DNA of 48,155 nt from a virus, in IMG/VR virus record IMGVR_UViG_3300031972_000834, positions 1 through 48,155 of that record; one strand, 5' to 3'. The notes beneath the pieces were generated by a model. It saw nothing but the letters and a program-made list of their open reading frames with translations, was not told the DNA's origin and did no database searches. A program made the translations under genes and the position numbers. Of the stretch, positions 42,314 to 48,155 are shown one piece after another; the stretch's first letter is position 1; every line of letters begins with the position of its first letter.

Positions 42314-42532
42314 ATGAATATTGAACAAAAAATAATAGAGCAAATTTTTGACACTCTAATGAAAAATGACAAGTACCCCGATCATTTCAATTTTGCTGGT
42401 GATCTTAGATACGACCATTGGCTAGATACAAAACCCGACAACCCGACGATTAGTTTAGTTGTTGAGAAAGCTGGACGCCCAACGACTTACAAAATTTCAA
42501 TTAACGAGGTAAAAAATGAAATCATTACTTAG
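42314..42532 (+). CDS. Small acidic protein, head of the plus-strand chain
   Basis: A 72-residue protein. ATG at 42314 is preferred over an upstream TTG, with GGAG about a dozen bases upstream. EKIIEQIFDTLMKNDKYPDHFNFAGDLRYDHWLDTKPDNPTISLVVEKAGRPTTYKISINEVK reads helix plus beta hairpin. Not recognised. 17-base overlap with the next gene. Confidence 0.6.
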   Translation: MNIEQKIIEQIFDTLMKNDKYPDHFNFAGDLRYDHWLDTKPDNPTISLVVEKAGRPTTYKISINEVKNEIIT

Positions 42533-43010
42533 AACAATCTTAGACGAGTGCGAAAAAAATAAACTCATGTATCGAGCCAATGCTTATGATCTCTGGAACA
42601 ATGGATGCGAAGATATGATTGAGCCTTGGGGGTATGACTTCAAAGCTTTAGCCGAAACTATGCAGGCTTTCGAGTTAGACGAACGCCTTGGTAATATCCA
42701 AATTATCCCCGAGAGCCAAGTAAAAACTCATGCCGAACTTATAAAAGAAATCAGATTCAATGCTTTAGAAAATTGTTTTTCAGAGTATGAGGAACATTTT
42801 AAAAAATGTAGTGAAGATGATCTTATCCAAGAGTTCCCCGACGAATACTACTCTGGTCATATGTGGATTATGTGGACAAATTACGGGGGCAACGAACACC
42901 TAGATTGTTTTACCGATTGGACAACAAGTCTGGACAAATACTTTGATGTAAGCAAGTTAACCAATGAATGGGAAGATGAGTACAACAAATTCAGATTGGG
43001 ATTGATCTAA
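42516..43010 (+). CDS. Acidic protein of unknown function
   Basis: A 164-residue, Asp/Glu/Trp-rich protein (NGCEDMIEPWGYDFKALAETMQAFELDERLGN, DEYYSGHMWIMWTNYGGNEHLDCFTDWTTSLDKYFDVS). No motif recognised. It starts in an overlap and its stop overlaps the next ATG by one base, so translation is coupled. Confidence 0.6.
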   Translation: MKSLLRTILDECEKNKLMYRANAYDLWNNGCEDMIEPWGYDFKALAETMQAFELDERLGNIQIIPESQVKTHAELIKEIRFNALENCFSEYEEHFKKCSEDDLIQEFPDEYYSGHMWIMWTNYGGNEHLDCFTDWTTSLDKYFDVSKLTNEWEDEYNKFRLGLI

Positions 43011-43357
43011 TGAAACCTAAAAAAACAATAACAGTAAAATTAAATTATCATTTTGTTGATTGGATAGTTCAAGAATATTCAGCAAGTGAATTAGTAGATG
43101 CTTTAAAAGGAGAAAATTCTATTGAAGATTTTGCGATTAGTATTATGGGAGATTTTATATATATCGAACATATTAATAATTGGGAAGAAATAAAACCTAA
43201 GTTAAACGAATCTTATTATAACGGACGCTATGAATTTGTAAGTAAAGACAAAGGTGTTCCTTTTGGTGATTGGTGTGAAGAAAAAGATGAGTTTGTTCCT
43301 TTTTCCGAAACTGATAAATACCAAATTTTTTATATCGTTGAGGAGAAGGCCAAATGA
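43010..43357 (+). CDS. Small acidic protein
   Basis: A 115-residue protein. KKTITVKLNYHFVDWIVQEYSASELVDALKGENSIEDFAISIMGDFIYIEHI reads as beta-alpha with acidic loops; ends EEKAK. ATGA overlap with the next gene. Not recognised. Confidence 0.55.
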   Translation: MKPKKTITVKLNYHFVDWIVQEYSASELVDALKGENSIEDFAISIMGDFIYIEHINNWEEIKPKLNESYYNGRYEFVSKDKGVPFGDWCEEKDEFVPFSETDKYQIFYIVEEKAK

Positions 43358-43635
43358 TTATTTTTACAGTCAATACCCAAGACGGGGAAAACATATATAC
43401 AGAGTGGAGTTATTACCAAAATTACACCTCAAAACAATACGAGGACGGAAAAATAACAGATGCAGATTTGCTATCTGAATTTTGCGGGACTGAATTTACA
43501 GATGATGATTTGTTTGACAAAGATGACCCGAAACATGATTACAAATATTGGAATAATGATACATCTTTAGTTTGGATTGATTCAGTTAAAGAAATAACCC
43601 CAGAACATTTAGAAATAATCCAGAGGTACTTATGA
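43354..43635 (+). CDS. Small acidic protein
   Basis: A 93-residue protein: MIIFTVNTQDGENIYTEWSYYQNYTSKQYEDG, FCGTEFTDDDLFDKDDP, then a helical end. Strongly acidic. GGAG is present before the start. Unknown role; possibly a DNA mimic or anti-host peptide by charge only. Confidence 0.55.
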   Translation: MIIFTVNTQDGENIYTEWSYYQNYTSKQYEDGKITDADLLSEFCGTEFTDDDLFDKDDPKHDYKYWNNDTSLVWIDSVKEITPEHLEIIQRYL

Positions 43636-43832
43636 AAATAAAATTATATGTTGTTGAGAAATTCTATTACCAAATAGAAATGAAAGATGTTGAGGATTTT
43701 GAAGATGCTCAAGAAAAGTTTTACGACGATTCTCAAAAAATAATGCAAGAGCAAGTTCCAGATAGATCAGATTGGAATGATTATGTTATAGAAGTTTACG
43801 ATAGAGATTATCAAGAATGGGAGAGAACTTAA
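43632..43832 (+). CDS. Small acidic protein
   Basis: A 66-residue protein (KIKLYVVEKFYYQIEMKDVEDFEDAQEKFYDDSQKIMQEQ). Beta-alpha-like with an acidic helix. Ends WERT, encoded by GGGAGAGAACTTAATATG, which serves as ribosome site for the next gene. Confidence 0.55.
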   Translation: MKIKLYVVEKFYYQIEMKDVEDFEDAQEKFYDDSQKIMQEQVPDRSDWNDYVIEVYDRDYQEWERT

Positions 43833-43833
43833 T

Positions 43834-44394
43834 ATGTGCGAAGTAATAGAAACAATAAAAACCAAGAACTATGTTGCAGAAATTATCAATGACGAGGACT
43901 GCTATAACCCTAGAAAAGATTACAGTAGTTTAGGAACGCTAATAGCATTTCATTCTCGGTATGATTTATCCGACAACGACAATTGGGATAAAGAAGAATT
44001 AATATCTTATGTAGAGCAAGATGATGTCTTAGCCTTGCCCGTATATATGTATGAGCATTCCCAAATATCACTTTCAACAAATGCATTTTCTTGCAAATGG
44101 GATAGTGGTCAAATAGGTTATATCTTTGTTTCTTACGAAGATATTATCAAAGAATACGGAAATCTTGATATTGAAACTGCTACCAAGGTTCTTGAGTATG
44201 AAATCAAAGAATATTCCCTATACCTTAACGGGGAATGTTATGGCTACATTATTTATGCAAGGGACAAATATGACACTTTATTACTTGATTCCCAAGATCA
44301 TCTAGAGTCTTGTTTTGGATTTATAGGCAGGGATTATGTAGAAGAAGAAGCCAAATACATTCTCAAAGACTTAGAGCAAGAGGAGAGAACTTAA
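43834..44394 (+). CDS. Conserved phage/plasmid protein (WDSGQIG motif)
   Basis: A 186-residue protein with LPVYMYEHSQISLSTNAFSCKWDSGQIGYIFVSYEDIIKEYG, GECYGYIIY and DHLESCFGFIG. This order (YxYxHSxxxxxxxxFxCxWDSGQxGxI ... CxGFxG) is a family I recall from phages and plasmids with no known function. It carries an acidic C-terminus EERT that encodes the next ribosome site. Confidence 0.72.
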   Translation: MCEVIETIKTKNYVAEIINDEDCYNPRKDYSSLGTLIAFHSRYDLSDNDNWDKEELISYVEQDDVLALPVYMYEHSQISLSTNAFSCKWDSGQIGYIFVSYEDIIKEYGNLDIETATKVLEYEIKEYSLYLNGECYGYIIYARDKYDTLLLDSQDHLESCFGFIGRDYVEEEAKYILKDLEQEERT

Positions 44395-44591
44395 TGGATA
44401 TCGGCGACCTATGTGTCCATTGTAGACAAGACACCTCGTTTGGAAGTGGTAGGTTTGTTAACAGATACCCAGTCTTTGGATTGGAAAATCTAGATACAGG
44501 ACAAGAAGAAAATGGCTATTGCTGTGCTGAATGTGAAGAAAAGTTTTATGCAGATAACCCGATAGAGGAGACCGAAGATGAAAACATTTAA
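44394..44591 (+). CDS. Small Cys4 zinc-finger-like protein
   Basis: A 65-residue protein. C7-x2-C10 and C44-x2-C47 (LCVHC and CCAEC, with an extra C43) suggest a treble-clef or ribbon site. Start ATG is TAATG-linked to the previous stop. It ends in ETEDENI; the bases for ETED are the first copy of the repeated junction. Possibly a regulator or nuclease cofactor. Confidence 0.6.
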   Translation: MDIGDLCVHCRQDTSFGSGRFVNRYPVFGLENLDTGQEENGYCCAECEEKFYADNPIEETEDENI

Positions 44592-44784
44592 AGTAATTAC
44601 GAAGTGGACAGGCTATTCAGAAATAACTGTTCAAGCTGAAACCGAAGAACAGGCTTTTGATTTAGTTGAGGAGAAAAACTACGATCCTAACAAAGAAGTC
44701 TTAACAGGCAGCGGACTTGATTATGGTTATGAAGATGAAGAAATTGTTGAAGTCAATGAAATTCAGGAGAACGAAAATGAGTAA
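44578..44784 (+). CDS. Small acidic protein in the cassette chain
   Basis: A 68-residue protein: FKVITKWTGYSEITVQAETEEQAFDLVEEKNYDP reads as beta-beta-alpha, followed by acidic YEDEEIVEVNEIQENENE. It starts within the previous gene's end, using the first cassette copy. Function unknown. Confidence 0.6.
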   Translation: MKTFKVITKWTGYSEITVQAETEEQAFDLVEEKNYDPNKEVLTGSGLDYGYEDEEIVEVNEIQENENE

Positions 44785-44977
44785 TAGACTAGTGGGATTT
44801 TTACAAGATGACTTAAAAGAAATAGATAATTCTTTTGAAAATATTAAAAATCTTATAGAAAATAAAATTTACTATGAAAATAGAGGTGATGTAGAAAATC
44901 ATATTGAAAGAATAGATCAATTTATTTCTTATTGGCAACAACATTCAAAAAGTTTAAAGGAGACCGAAGATGAATAA
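44777..44977 (+). CDS. Small helical acidic protein in the cassette chain
   Basis: A 66-residue protein with start inside the second cassette. RLVGFLQDDLKEIDNSFENIKNLIENKIYYENRGDVENHIERIDQFISYWQQHSKSL is wholly helical. Ends KETEDE, encoding the next cassette. Function unknown. Confidence 0.6.
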   Translation: MSNRLVGFLQDDLKEIDNSFENIKNLIENKIYYENRGDVENHIERIDQFISYWQQHSKSLKETEDE

Positions 44978-45134
44978 AGCAGAAATGATTGAGAATATAG
45001 AAACGATAATTAAAGCCAATAAAGATAATGATAACTGCTCTGTATTTTGGTTAGCAGATATGATTCAAGAAGTAGTTACAAATTGCGATTGTGGAACTAA
45101 TCCAGATTTAAAGGAGAGCGAAGATGAAAGTTAA
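44970..45134 (+). CDS. 54-residue protein in the cassette chain
   Basis: A short gene starting in the third cassette and ending ESEDES. NKAEMIENIETIIKANKDNDNCSVFWLADMIQEVVTNCDCGTNPD; three Cys near the end (TNCDCG and NCSV). Clear start/stop context makes it real. Function unknown. Confidence 0.6.
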   Translation: MNKAEMIENIETIIKANKDNDNCSVFWLADMIQEVVTNCDCGTNPDLKESEDES

Positions 45135-45348
45135 AGAAGTAAAAATAAATTGGCAAGAGGAAGGACTAGATACCTATTATAAAAGAATGGGCTATCCAAA
45201 AAAAGTATGGAAAGACAACGAGGGTATGCCCTTTGGTATTGCTCTGTTTAATGCTGACGATACTTATTTAGAAGAAGAACTAGATATTGAATGGTTCTCT
45301 ACTGAAGAAGAACGAGATCAAATGTTTTCGGAGAACGAAGATGAGTAA
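45124..45348 (+). CDS. Small acidic protein in the cassette chain
   Basis: A 74-residue protein starting in the fourth cassette. KVKEVKINWQEEGLDTYYKRMGYPKKVWKDNEGMPFGIALFNADDTYLEEELDIEWFSTEEERDQMF, mixed alpha/beta, acidic, ending ENEDE, which encodes the fifth cassette. Function unknown. Confidence 0.6.
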   Translation: MKVKEVKINWQEEGLDTYYKRMGYPKKVWKDNEGMPFGIALFNADDTYLEEELDIEWFSTEEERDQMFSENEDE

Positions 45349-45574
45349 TTATTCATATCAAGAAATTGTAGAGGACGGCATATCTGTTTGTGCGTCTTGC
45401 GGTAATGCAAATATTAATTTCAATAAACCCCGACCAAATAAAAACTTAGATATGTCATATTGTTTTGACTGTAGTTATGCCGAGGGAACTATGACTTGTA
45501 TGCCAGATGACGAATATTTTTATCCAGACGCTCAAATAACTTACAAAAAATTACAGGATACCGAAGATGAGTAA
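45341..45574 (+). CDS. Small zinc-ribbon-like protein in the cassette chain
   Basis: A 77-residue protein from the fifth cassette. C17-x2-C20 (VCASCGN) and C41-x2-C44 (YCFDC) fit a zinc ribbon. Ends DTEDE, encoding the sixth cassette. Could bind nucleic acid or a host protein. Confidence 0.62.
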   Translation: MSNYSYQEIVEDGISVCASCGNANINFNKPRPNKNLDMSYCFDCSYAEGTMTCMPDDEYFYPDAQITYKKLQDTEDE

Positions 45575-45749
45575 ACCAGATTACAACAATATTGCAGTAT
45601 GGGATTTACTTTTTTATAGATGTGATGATGACGGCAACGAACTCAAAGATGAGAATGGAAAAGTAATTACCTATAGAGCAGAAACAAATTGCGAGTATCT
45701 AGCAGAAGGATTAGATATTGACGACCTAGAGGAGAACGAAGATGAATGA
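45567..45749 (+). CDS. Small acidic protein in the cassette chain
   Basis: A 60-residue protein from the sixth cassette. NNIAVWDLLFYRCDDDGNELKDENGKVITYRAETNCEYLAEGLDIDD; ends ENEDE for the seventh cassette. Mostly beta and acidic. Function unknown. Confidence 0.6.
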   Translation: MSKPDYNNIAVWDLLFYRCDDDGNELKDENGKVITYRAETNCEYLAEGLDIDDLEENEDE

Positions 45750-45852
45750 TTTATTTGATAAGTTTTTAAACAGTTTAAATCTGGAAGATGAGTCCGATTA
45801 CGAGCTAGCAGAACGTATGGAACAATTTAAAAAGGAGAACGAAGATGAGTAA
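45742..45852 (+). CDS. 36-residue acidic peptide in the cassette chain
   Basis: A very short gene starting in the seventh cassette and ending ENEDE in the eighth. NDLFDKFLNSLNLEDESDYELAERMEQFKK, probably one helix. The cassette makes the assignment credible. Function unknown. Confidence 0.55.
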   Translation: MNDLFDKFLNSLNLEDESDYELAERMEQFKKENEDE

Positions 45853-45937
45853 TTTTTTAGAAGTAATTGTTGAGCTTACGACTATACTAATGATTGCGAC
45901 AATTTTATATATAATGATAACCGAAGATGAGGACTAA
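45845..45937 (+). CDS. 30-residue single-helix membrane peptide, end of chain
   Basis: Starts in the eighth cassette. FLEVIVELTTILMIATILYIMI is a membrane helix; ends ITEDED. The TEDE codons are a degenerate ninth cassette that no longer starts a same-strand gene. Its stop overlaps the convergent terminase-like gene stop by two bases. Confidence 0.55.
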   Translation: MSNFLEVIVELTTILMIATILYIMITEDED

Positions 45938-45945
45938 TCCTCGTC
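45926..45945. terminator. Hairpin formed by the two convergent gene ends
   Basis: GATGAGGA, loop CTAA, TCCTCGTC forms an 8-base stem with one G-U pair. It straddles both stop codons and is followed shortly by TTTT on the plus strand. It may act as a bidirectional terminator or RNA stabiliser encoded by two acidic tails. Confidence 0.5.
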
Positions 45946-46590
45946 CTCGTCTTTTGCTTCCTCTGGTATAGGTCTGGCCTTCTTAGATTTCTTGACAATG
46001 GTTTCTTCAACAATTTCCCCGACTTCTATTTCCCCCGATCCCGACAAATCCTCAATTTCGATTCCCGACTTATGTTCTATAGCCTGCTTACCTAACAGAT
46101 CTGCTAGCCTTCTTTCTACCTCGCCCCGACTCATTTGATCTACCTTCCCATGCAATACTTCCCGACGATCAACAATAAGGCCCCCGACTTTTAAAAGTAA
46201 ATTCTGCGCGTTAATCGCCGCTGTAAAATTACCTGCACTCCAGGCATCATCTCTAAGCTTATACAAATCCTCAACTGCGCCCTCATGCGTAAGCTCAAAT
46301 TTCTTTTTCGCTTCCGCCATCAATCTTTCATACTCTCGATACACATGCTGATATTTGCCGTTAGGCCCCATGTATCTGCTAACAACCTTTGGATTCTTAA
46401 AACCTGCCTTCTTTGCAGCTTCCGCAAAAGTCAGCGTAGGATCGTTGACTGCATTCCAAACTAACAAACGCTGACGCTTGGTTAGATTTTTTTCGTTATG
46501 ATTCATATACTCAACTGGCATATCTTCTGCATCTGCAAGTGTAGGCTCAACCTTCACTTTCTGTCTGATCCTCGATTCGTCCTTGCTCAT
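45934..46590 (-). CDS. Terminase small-subunit-like protein
   Basis: A 218-residue protein. RQRLLVWNAVNDPTLTFAEAAKKAGFKNPKVVSRYMGPNG (residues about 38-78) is a helix-turn-helix DNA-binding segment, and YERLMAEAKKKFELTHEGAVEDLYKLRDDAWSAGNFTAAINAQNLLLKVGGLIVDRREVLHG resembles the oligomerisation region of Terminase_2-type small subunits. It should recognise phage DNA for packaging. It lies about 10 kb from terL and on the same strand. AAGGTGAGAG precedes ATG. The acidic tail EAKDEDED overlaps the convergent gene. Confidence 0.72.
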   Translation of the reverse strand: MSKDESRIRQKVKVEPTLADAEDMPVEYMNHNEKNLTKRQRLLVWNAVNDPTLTFAEAAKKAGFKNPKVVSRYMGPNGKYQHVYREYERLMAEAKKKFELTHEGAVEDLYKLRDDAWSAGNFTAAINAQNLLLKVGGLIVDRREVLHGKVDQMSRGEVERRLADLLGKQAIEHKSGIEIEDLSGSGEIEVGEIVEETIVKKSKKARPIPEEAKDEDED

Positions 46591-46717
46591 CTCTCACCTT
46601 ATAGCTAATTAGCGTTCCGTTAAAATACCTAACTAATTCTACTACATCTGGTCTTTCTAGCAAATCGATAACTTCTGGCGGTAAAACTTCCCGACATTTC
46701 TTAACTAATTTATACAT
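46547..46717 (-). CDS. Small protein upstream of terminase small-subunit-like gene
   Basis: A 56-residue protein; ATG at 46717 is preferred because GGAG sits 6 bases upstream. YKLVKKCREVLPPEVIDLLERPDVVELVRYFNGTLISYKVRD looks helical. It ends 44 bases inside the next gene. The TGACAAAA array lies just upstream. Confidence 0.55.
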   Translation of the reverse strand: MYKLVKKCREVLPPEVIDLLERPDVVELVRYFNGTLISYKVRDEQGRIEDQTESEG

Positions 46718-47059
46718 ATCTTCTCCTACTTTTGTCAGAGCTCTTGACAAAACTCTGACAAAACTATCAGATGCTCTGAAACTACTACTAATACAATAAA
46801 TAATTATATATATATTATTATATATATACCTATATATATACTTTTGTCATACTTTTCCTTACCCCCCCTTATATTTTACAATTATGAGGGGAATATAAGG
46901 GTTATTTAAGGGGTGTCCTGACAATATGACAAAACGCCTAAACCCTACTACTATCACCTTTACAGCTGTCAGAGACTTCTGACACTCTGACAAAACTAAG
47001 CCAAATCGCGCGTGATTCGACCCAAAAGGGGGTACTTTTGTCAAAGTTTTCTGACAAAA
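46718..47059. promoter_or_regulatory. Non-coding region with eight TGACAAAA sites and AT-rich core
   Basis: Perfect TGACAAAA or its complement at 46730-46737, 46745-46752, 46756-46763, 46842-46849, 46927-46934, 46988-46995, 47036-47043 and 47052-47059. The first two and last two face each other across 7 and 8 bases. Between the clusters lie alternating TA runs (about 46802-46840) and a C7/GGGG stretch. Fits an operator array or replication-origin iterons. No gene is supported here. Confidence 0.75.
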
Positions 47060-47335
47060 CTATTCGGGATCTTTTTCTTCTGTTAGGAACTCGGGGGTAA
47101 AGATAATTTCTTTTTCTAAACCAAACTCTGCGTTGAGGATGTCGTCAATTTTTCTAACGCCTTCTTCGACCGATTGCGCGTAATTGAGAGTTTCGGTTAC
47201 GCCGTAAGTAAAGATAAGTAAGGCAACAAACTCTGCGTCAGCTCCTCTGGAAATAAAATCTTCAAAGAGTGTATCGAGTCTGCGTCGACCTTCTTCGATG
47301 GTTGGTGGGCCTTTCTTCATTTCTACTATCTTCAT
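47060..47335 (-). CDS. Small protein of unknown function
   Basis: A 91-residue protein. It is helical and acidic in style (EEGRRRLDTLFEDFISRGADAEFVALLIFTYGVTETLNYAQSVEEGVRKIDDILNAEFGLEKEI). Its stop adjoins the last TGACAAAA site. No family recognised. Confidence 0.55.
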   Translation of the reverse strand: MKIVEMKKGPPTIEEGRRRLDTLFEDFISRGADAEFVALLIFTYGVTETLNYAQSVEEGVRKIDDILNAEFGLEKEIIFTPEFLTEEKDPE

Positions 47336-47352
47336 ACCTAAAGTTTATCTTA

Positions 47353-47574
47353 TTATTCTTCATATGGGTATAGCCAGATGGGAGTAGTGTCCCCAACGTA
47401 AGATCCAGAGACGTTGTAATCAAAATATTCTATGGCTTCTAGCTCGCTCATGTCGTGATCTTTAATAAGAATATCGATACATTTATTGGCGTCGTAAATT
47501 AATCTGTGGCCGCCTGTTGCTATATCGTCAGCCATACCAATAATGGCTTCGTCGAATCCGTCTGCTTTTAACAT
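47353..47574 (-). CDS. Conserved small phage protein
   Basis: A 73-residue protein: GFDEAIIGMADDIATGGHRLIYDANKCIDILIKDHDMSELEAIEYFDYNVSGSYVGDTTPIW. I know this motif order (DEAxxGxxxxxG...xxYDxxKCIxxLMxxDxMxxxEAxEyFxxNVxGxxVGxxTP) from many phages, without assigned function. GGAGATAAT precedes ATG. Confidence 0.75.
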   Translation of the reverse strand: MLKADGFDEAIIGMADDIATGGHRLIYDANKCIDILIKDHDMSELEAIEYFDYNVSGSYVGDTTPIWLYPYEE

Positions 47575-47707
47575 ATTATCTCCAATAAAGGTGAGGTGTG
47601 TATCGTTGCAAGACTACACCTCAAAGTCCCTGGAGACGAGGATGAATAAACCTCGTCGCAACTGCACTTCTATTGTTTATACAAGCCGAATGATTGCCTG
47701 TTCGCGA
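47575..47707. other. Short non-coding spacer with two stem-loops
   Basis: Two stem-loops: GAGGTGTGTA/TACACCTC (47593-47622, one bulge) and GACGAGG/CCTCGTC (47635-47657, 9-base loop). The second is perfect. Could be RNA structures in the leader of the 47353-47574 gene or a regulatory target. No open reading frame is convincing. Confidence 0.55.
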
Positions 47708-47896
47708 TTAGCCGTTGCCGTATTTCCAACGGCACTCTTCTTTGTAATCATCCCAGGTCTGTCTAATCATTCCTGGTGAATACAGATAATTGATGTCATA
47801 CATGCGATCGCAAAACTCTTGAAAGTTATCGCAATCACCTACGACTATCTGAGCATCTGCTTGAATATCGATAAGTAAATCTCCTGTCTTACTCAT
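47708..47896 (-). CDS. Small acidic protein of unknown function
   Basis: A 62-residue protein: LIDIQADAQIVVGDCDNFQEFCDRMYDINYLYSPGMIRQTWDDYKEECRWKYGNG, acidic with four Cys/Trp clusters. GGAGGAGAT precedes ATG. Not recognised. Confidence 0.6.
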   Translation of the reverse strand: MSKTGDLLIDIQADAQIVVGDCDNFQEFCDRMYDINYLYSPGMIRQTWDDYKEECRWKYGNG

Positions 47897-47904
47897 ATCT
47901 CCTC

Positions 47905-48155
47905 CTATATCTTTTTAGTGTAGTTACTACTACTAATTATTTCTGCAAACGCCACGCCGATAACTTTGTGGAGTTTACCCTCTAGCAAGAAAGCCTGTCT
48001 TTCAAACTCTTCTTGTTCCTTTGCTGTCATCTGACTCCAATCAACAATGACATCCTCTGGATTTTTAACAACTTGATTGACCCAAGCAATAACCACGTCA
48101 GACAATTCATGTTTGACTTTGGTTCTAACTGTAACTTTTTTGCCTTGGTACTCAA
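47905..48155 (-). CDS. Small protein, 5' end cut by window edge
   Basis: The frame stays open to the window edge and the only in-window candidate start is a TTG, so the gene probably continues beyond base 48155. Visible part: EYQGKKVTVRTKVKHELSDVVIAWVNQVV and a helical region KNPEDVIVDWSQMTAKEQEEFERQAFLLEGKLHKVIGVAFAEIISS. No family recognised. Confidence 0.5.
   Translation of the reverse strand, partial: EYQGKKVTVRTKVKHELSDVVIAWVNQVVKNPEDVIVDWSQMTAKEQEEFERQAFLLEGKLHKVIGVAFAEIISSSNYTKKI

Larger units (their letters stand above)
44567..45848 (+). repeat. Eight copies of the GGAGANCGAAGATGA junction cassette
   Basis: Copies at 44567-44581, 44766-44780, 44959-44973, 45113-45127, 45330-45344, 45556-45570, 45731-45745 and 45834-45848. 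Each carries a ribosome site, the ATG of the next gene and the acidic C-terminal codons of the previous gene. One copy has A for G before ATG and one has T in GGAT. A degenerate ninth, without GGAG, lies at 45916-45930. Confidence 0.9.

Noticed and set aside
42181-42372. A minus-strand frame with a hydrophobic start across the divergent promoter region
   Set aside because: It covers both promoter candidates and overlaps the plus-strand chain; its hydrophobic look comes from AT-rich DNA.
1-48155. Temperate lifestyle genes (integrase, CI-like repressor, attachment site)
   Set aside because: None seen in the window; but the genome is cut at both ends, so absence cannot be proved.

Overview
The window is an AT-rich stretch of an uncultivated tailed-phage genome (Caudoviricetes), most likely marine and podovirus-like. 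It has a large terminase, a P22-type portal, a scaffold, an HK97-fold-like capsid protein, a P22 gp10/T7 gp12-like tail protein, two short adaptor-like proteins, three large internal or ejection-type proteins and a tail fibre with an S74 self-cleaving chaperone. Tiny basic proteins, a phage GroES and a nidogen-domain secreted protein are features I associate with marine metagenomic phages, so the marine host is inference. No integrase, repressor, tRNA or CRISPR array is seen. The primase-helicase is cut at base 1 and a minus-strand gene is cut at base 48155, so the genome continues and the DNA polymerase is presumably outside.

Layout: (1) 1-2725, plus strand: primase-helicase, a small membrane protein and two PD-(D/E)XK-like nucleases. 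(2) 2722-38634, minus strand, read from high to low coordinates: a Met-rich virion protein, an HExxH protein, large terminase, portal, small proteins, GroES, scaffold, decoration-type protein and capsid. A strong intrinsic terminator follows the capsid gene. Then come a DUF1289 protein, fibre or decoration proteins, a run of tiny basic proteins, adaptors, tail proteins, the S74 fibre, an SNase-like nuclease, two secreted proteins, holin and lysozyme, the tail stabilisation protein and the ejection proteins. (3) 38635-39325: 0.7 kb non-coding, with a late-type leader, a perfect DnaA-box consensus, ten clustered GGCC tetramers, an inverted repeat and a terminator. (4) 39326-42177, minus strand: two short early-type operons, with a CCCGAA-repeat non-coding spacer between them. 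(5) 42314-45937, plus strand: 15 small, mostly acidic proteins in one overlapping chain. (6) 45934-48155, minus strand: a small-terminase-like gene and small unknown proteins, split by a 342-base region with eight TGACAAAA sites.

The genes suggest a lytic programme. Early small-protein operons diverge from 42178-42313. Replication genes lie at the left edge. One long late operon handles packaging, head, tail and lysis, with at least one internal terminator and restart after the capsid gene. The two transcription units bounded by that restart begin with the same 26-27 base leader, set at the same distance from ATG.

The least conventional features are the chain of small genes linked by a repeated 15-base ribosome-site/start/stop cassette (44567-45937), the TGACAAAA array, and the two adjacent secreted proteins beside the lysis genes.
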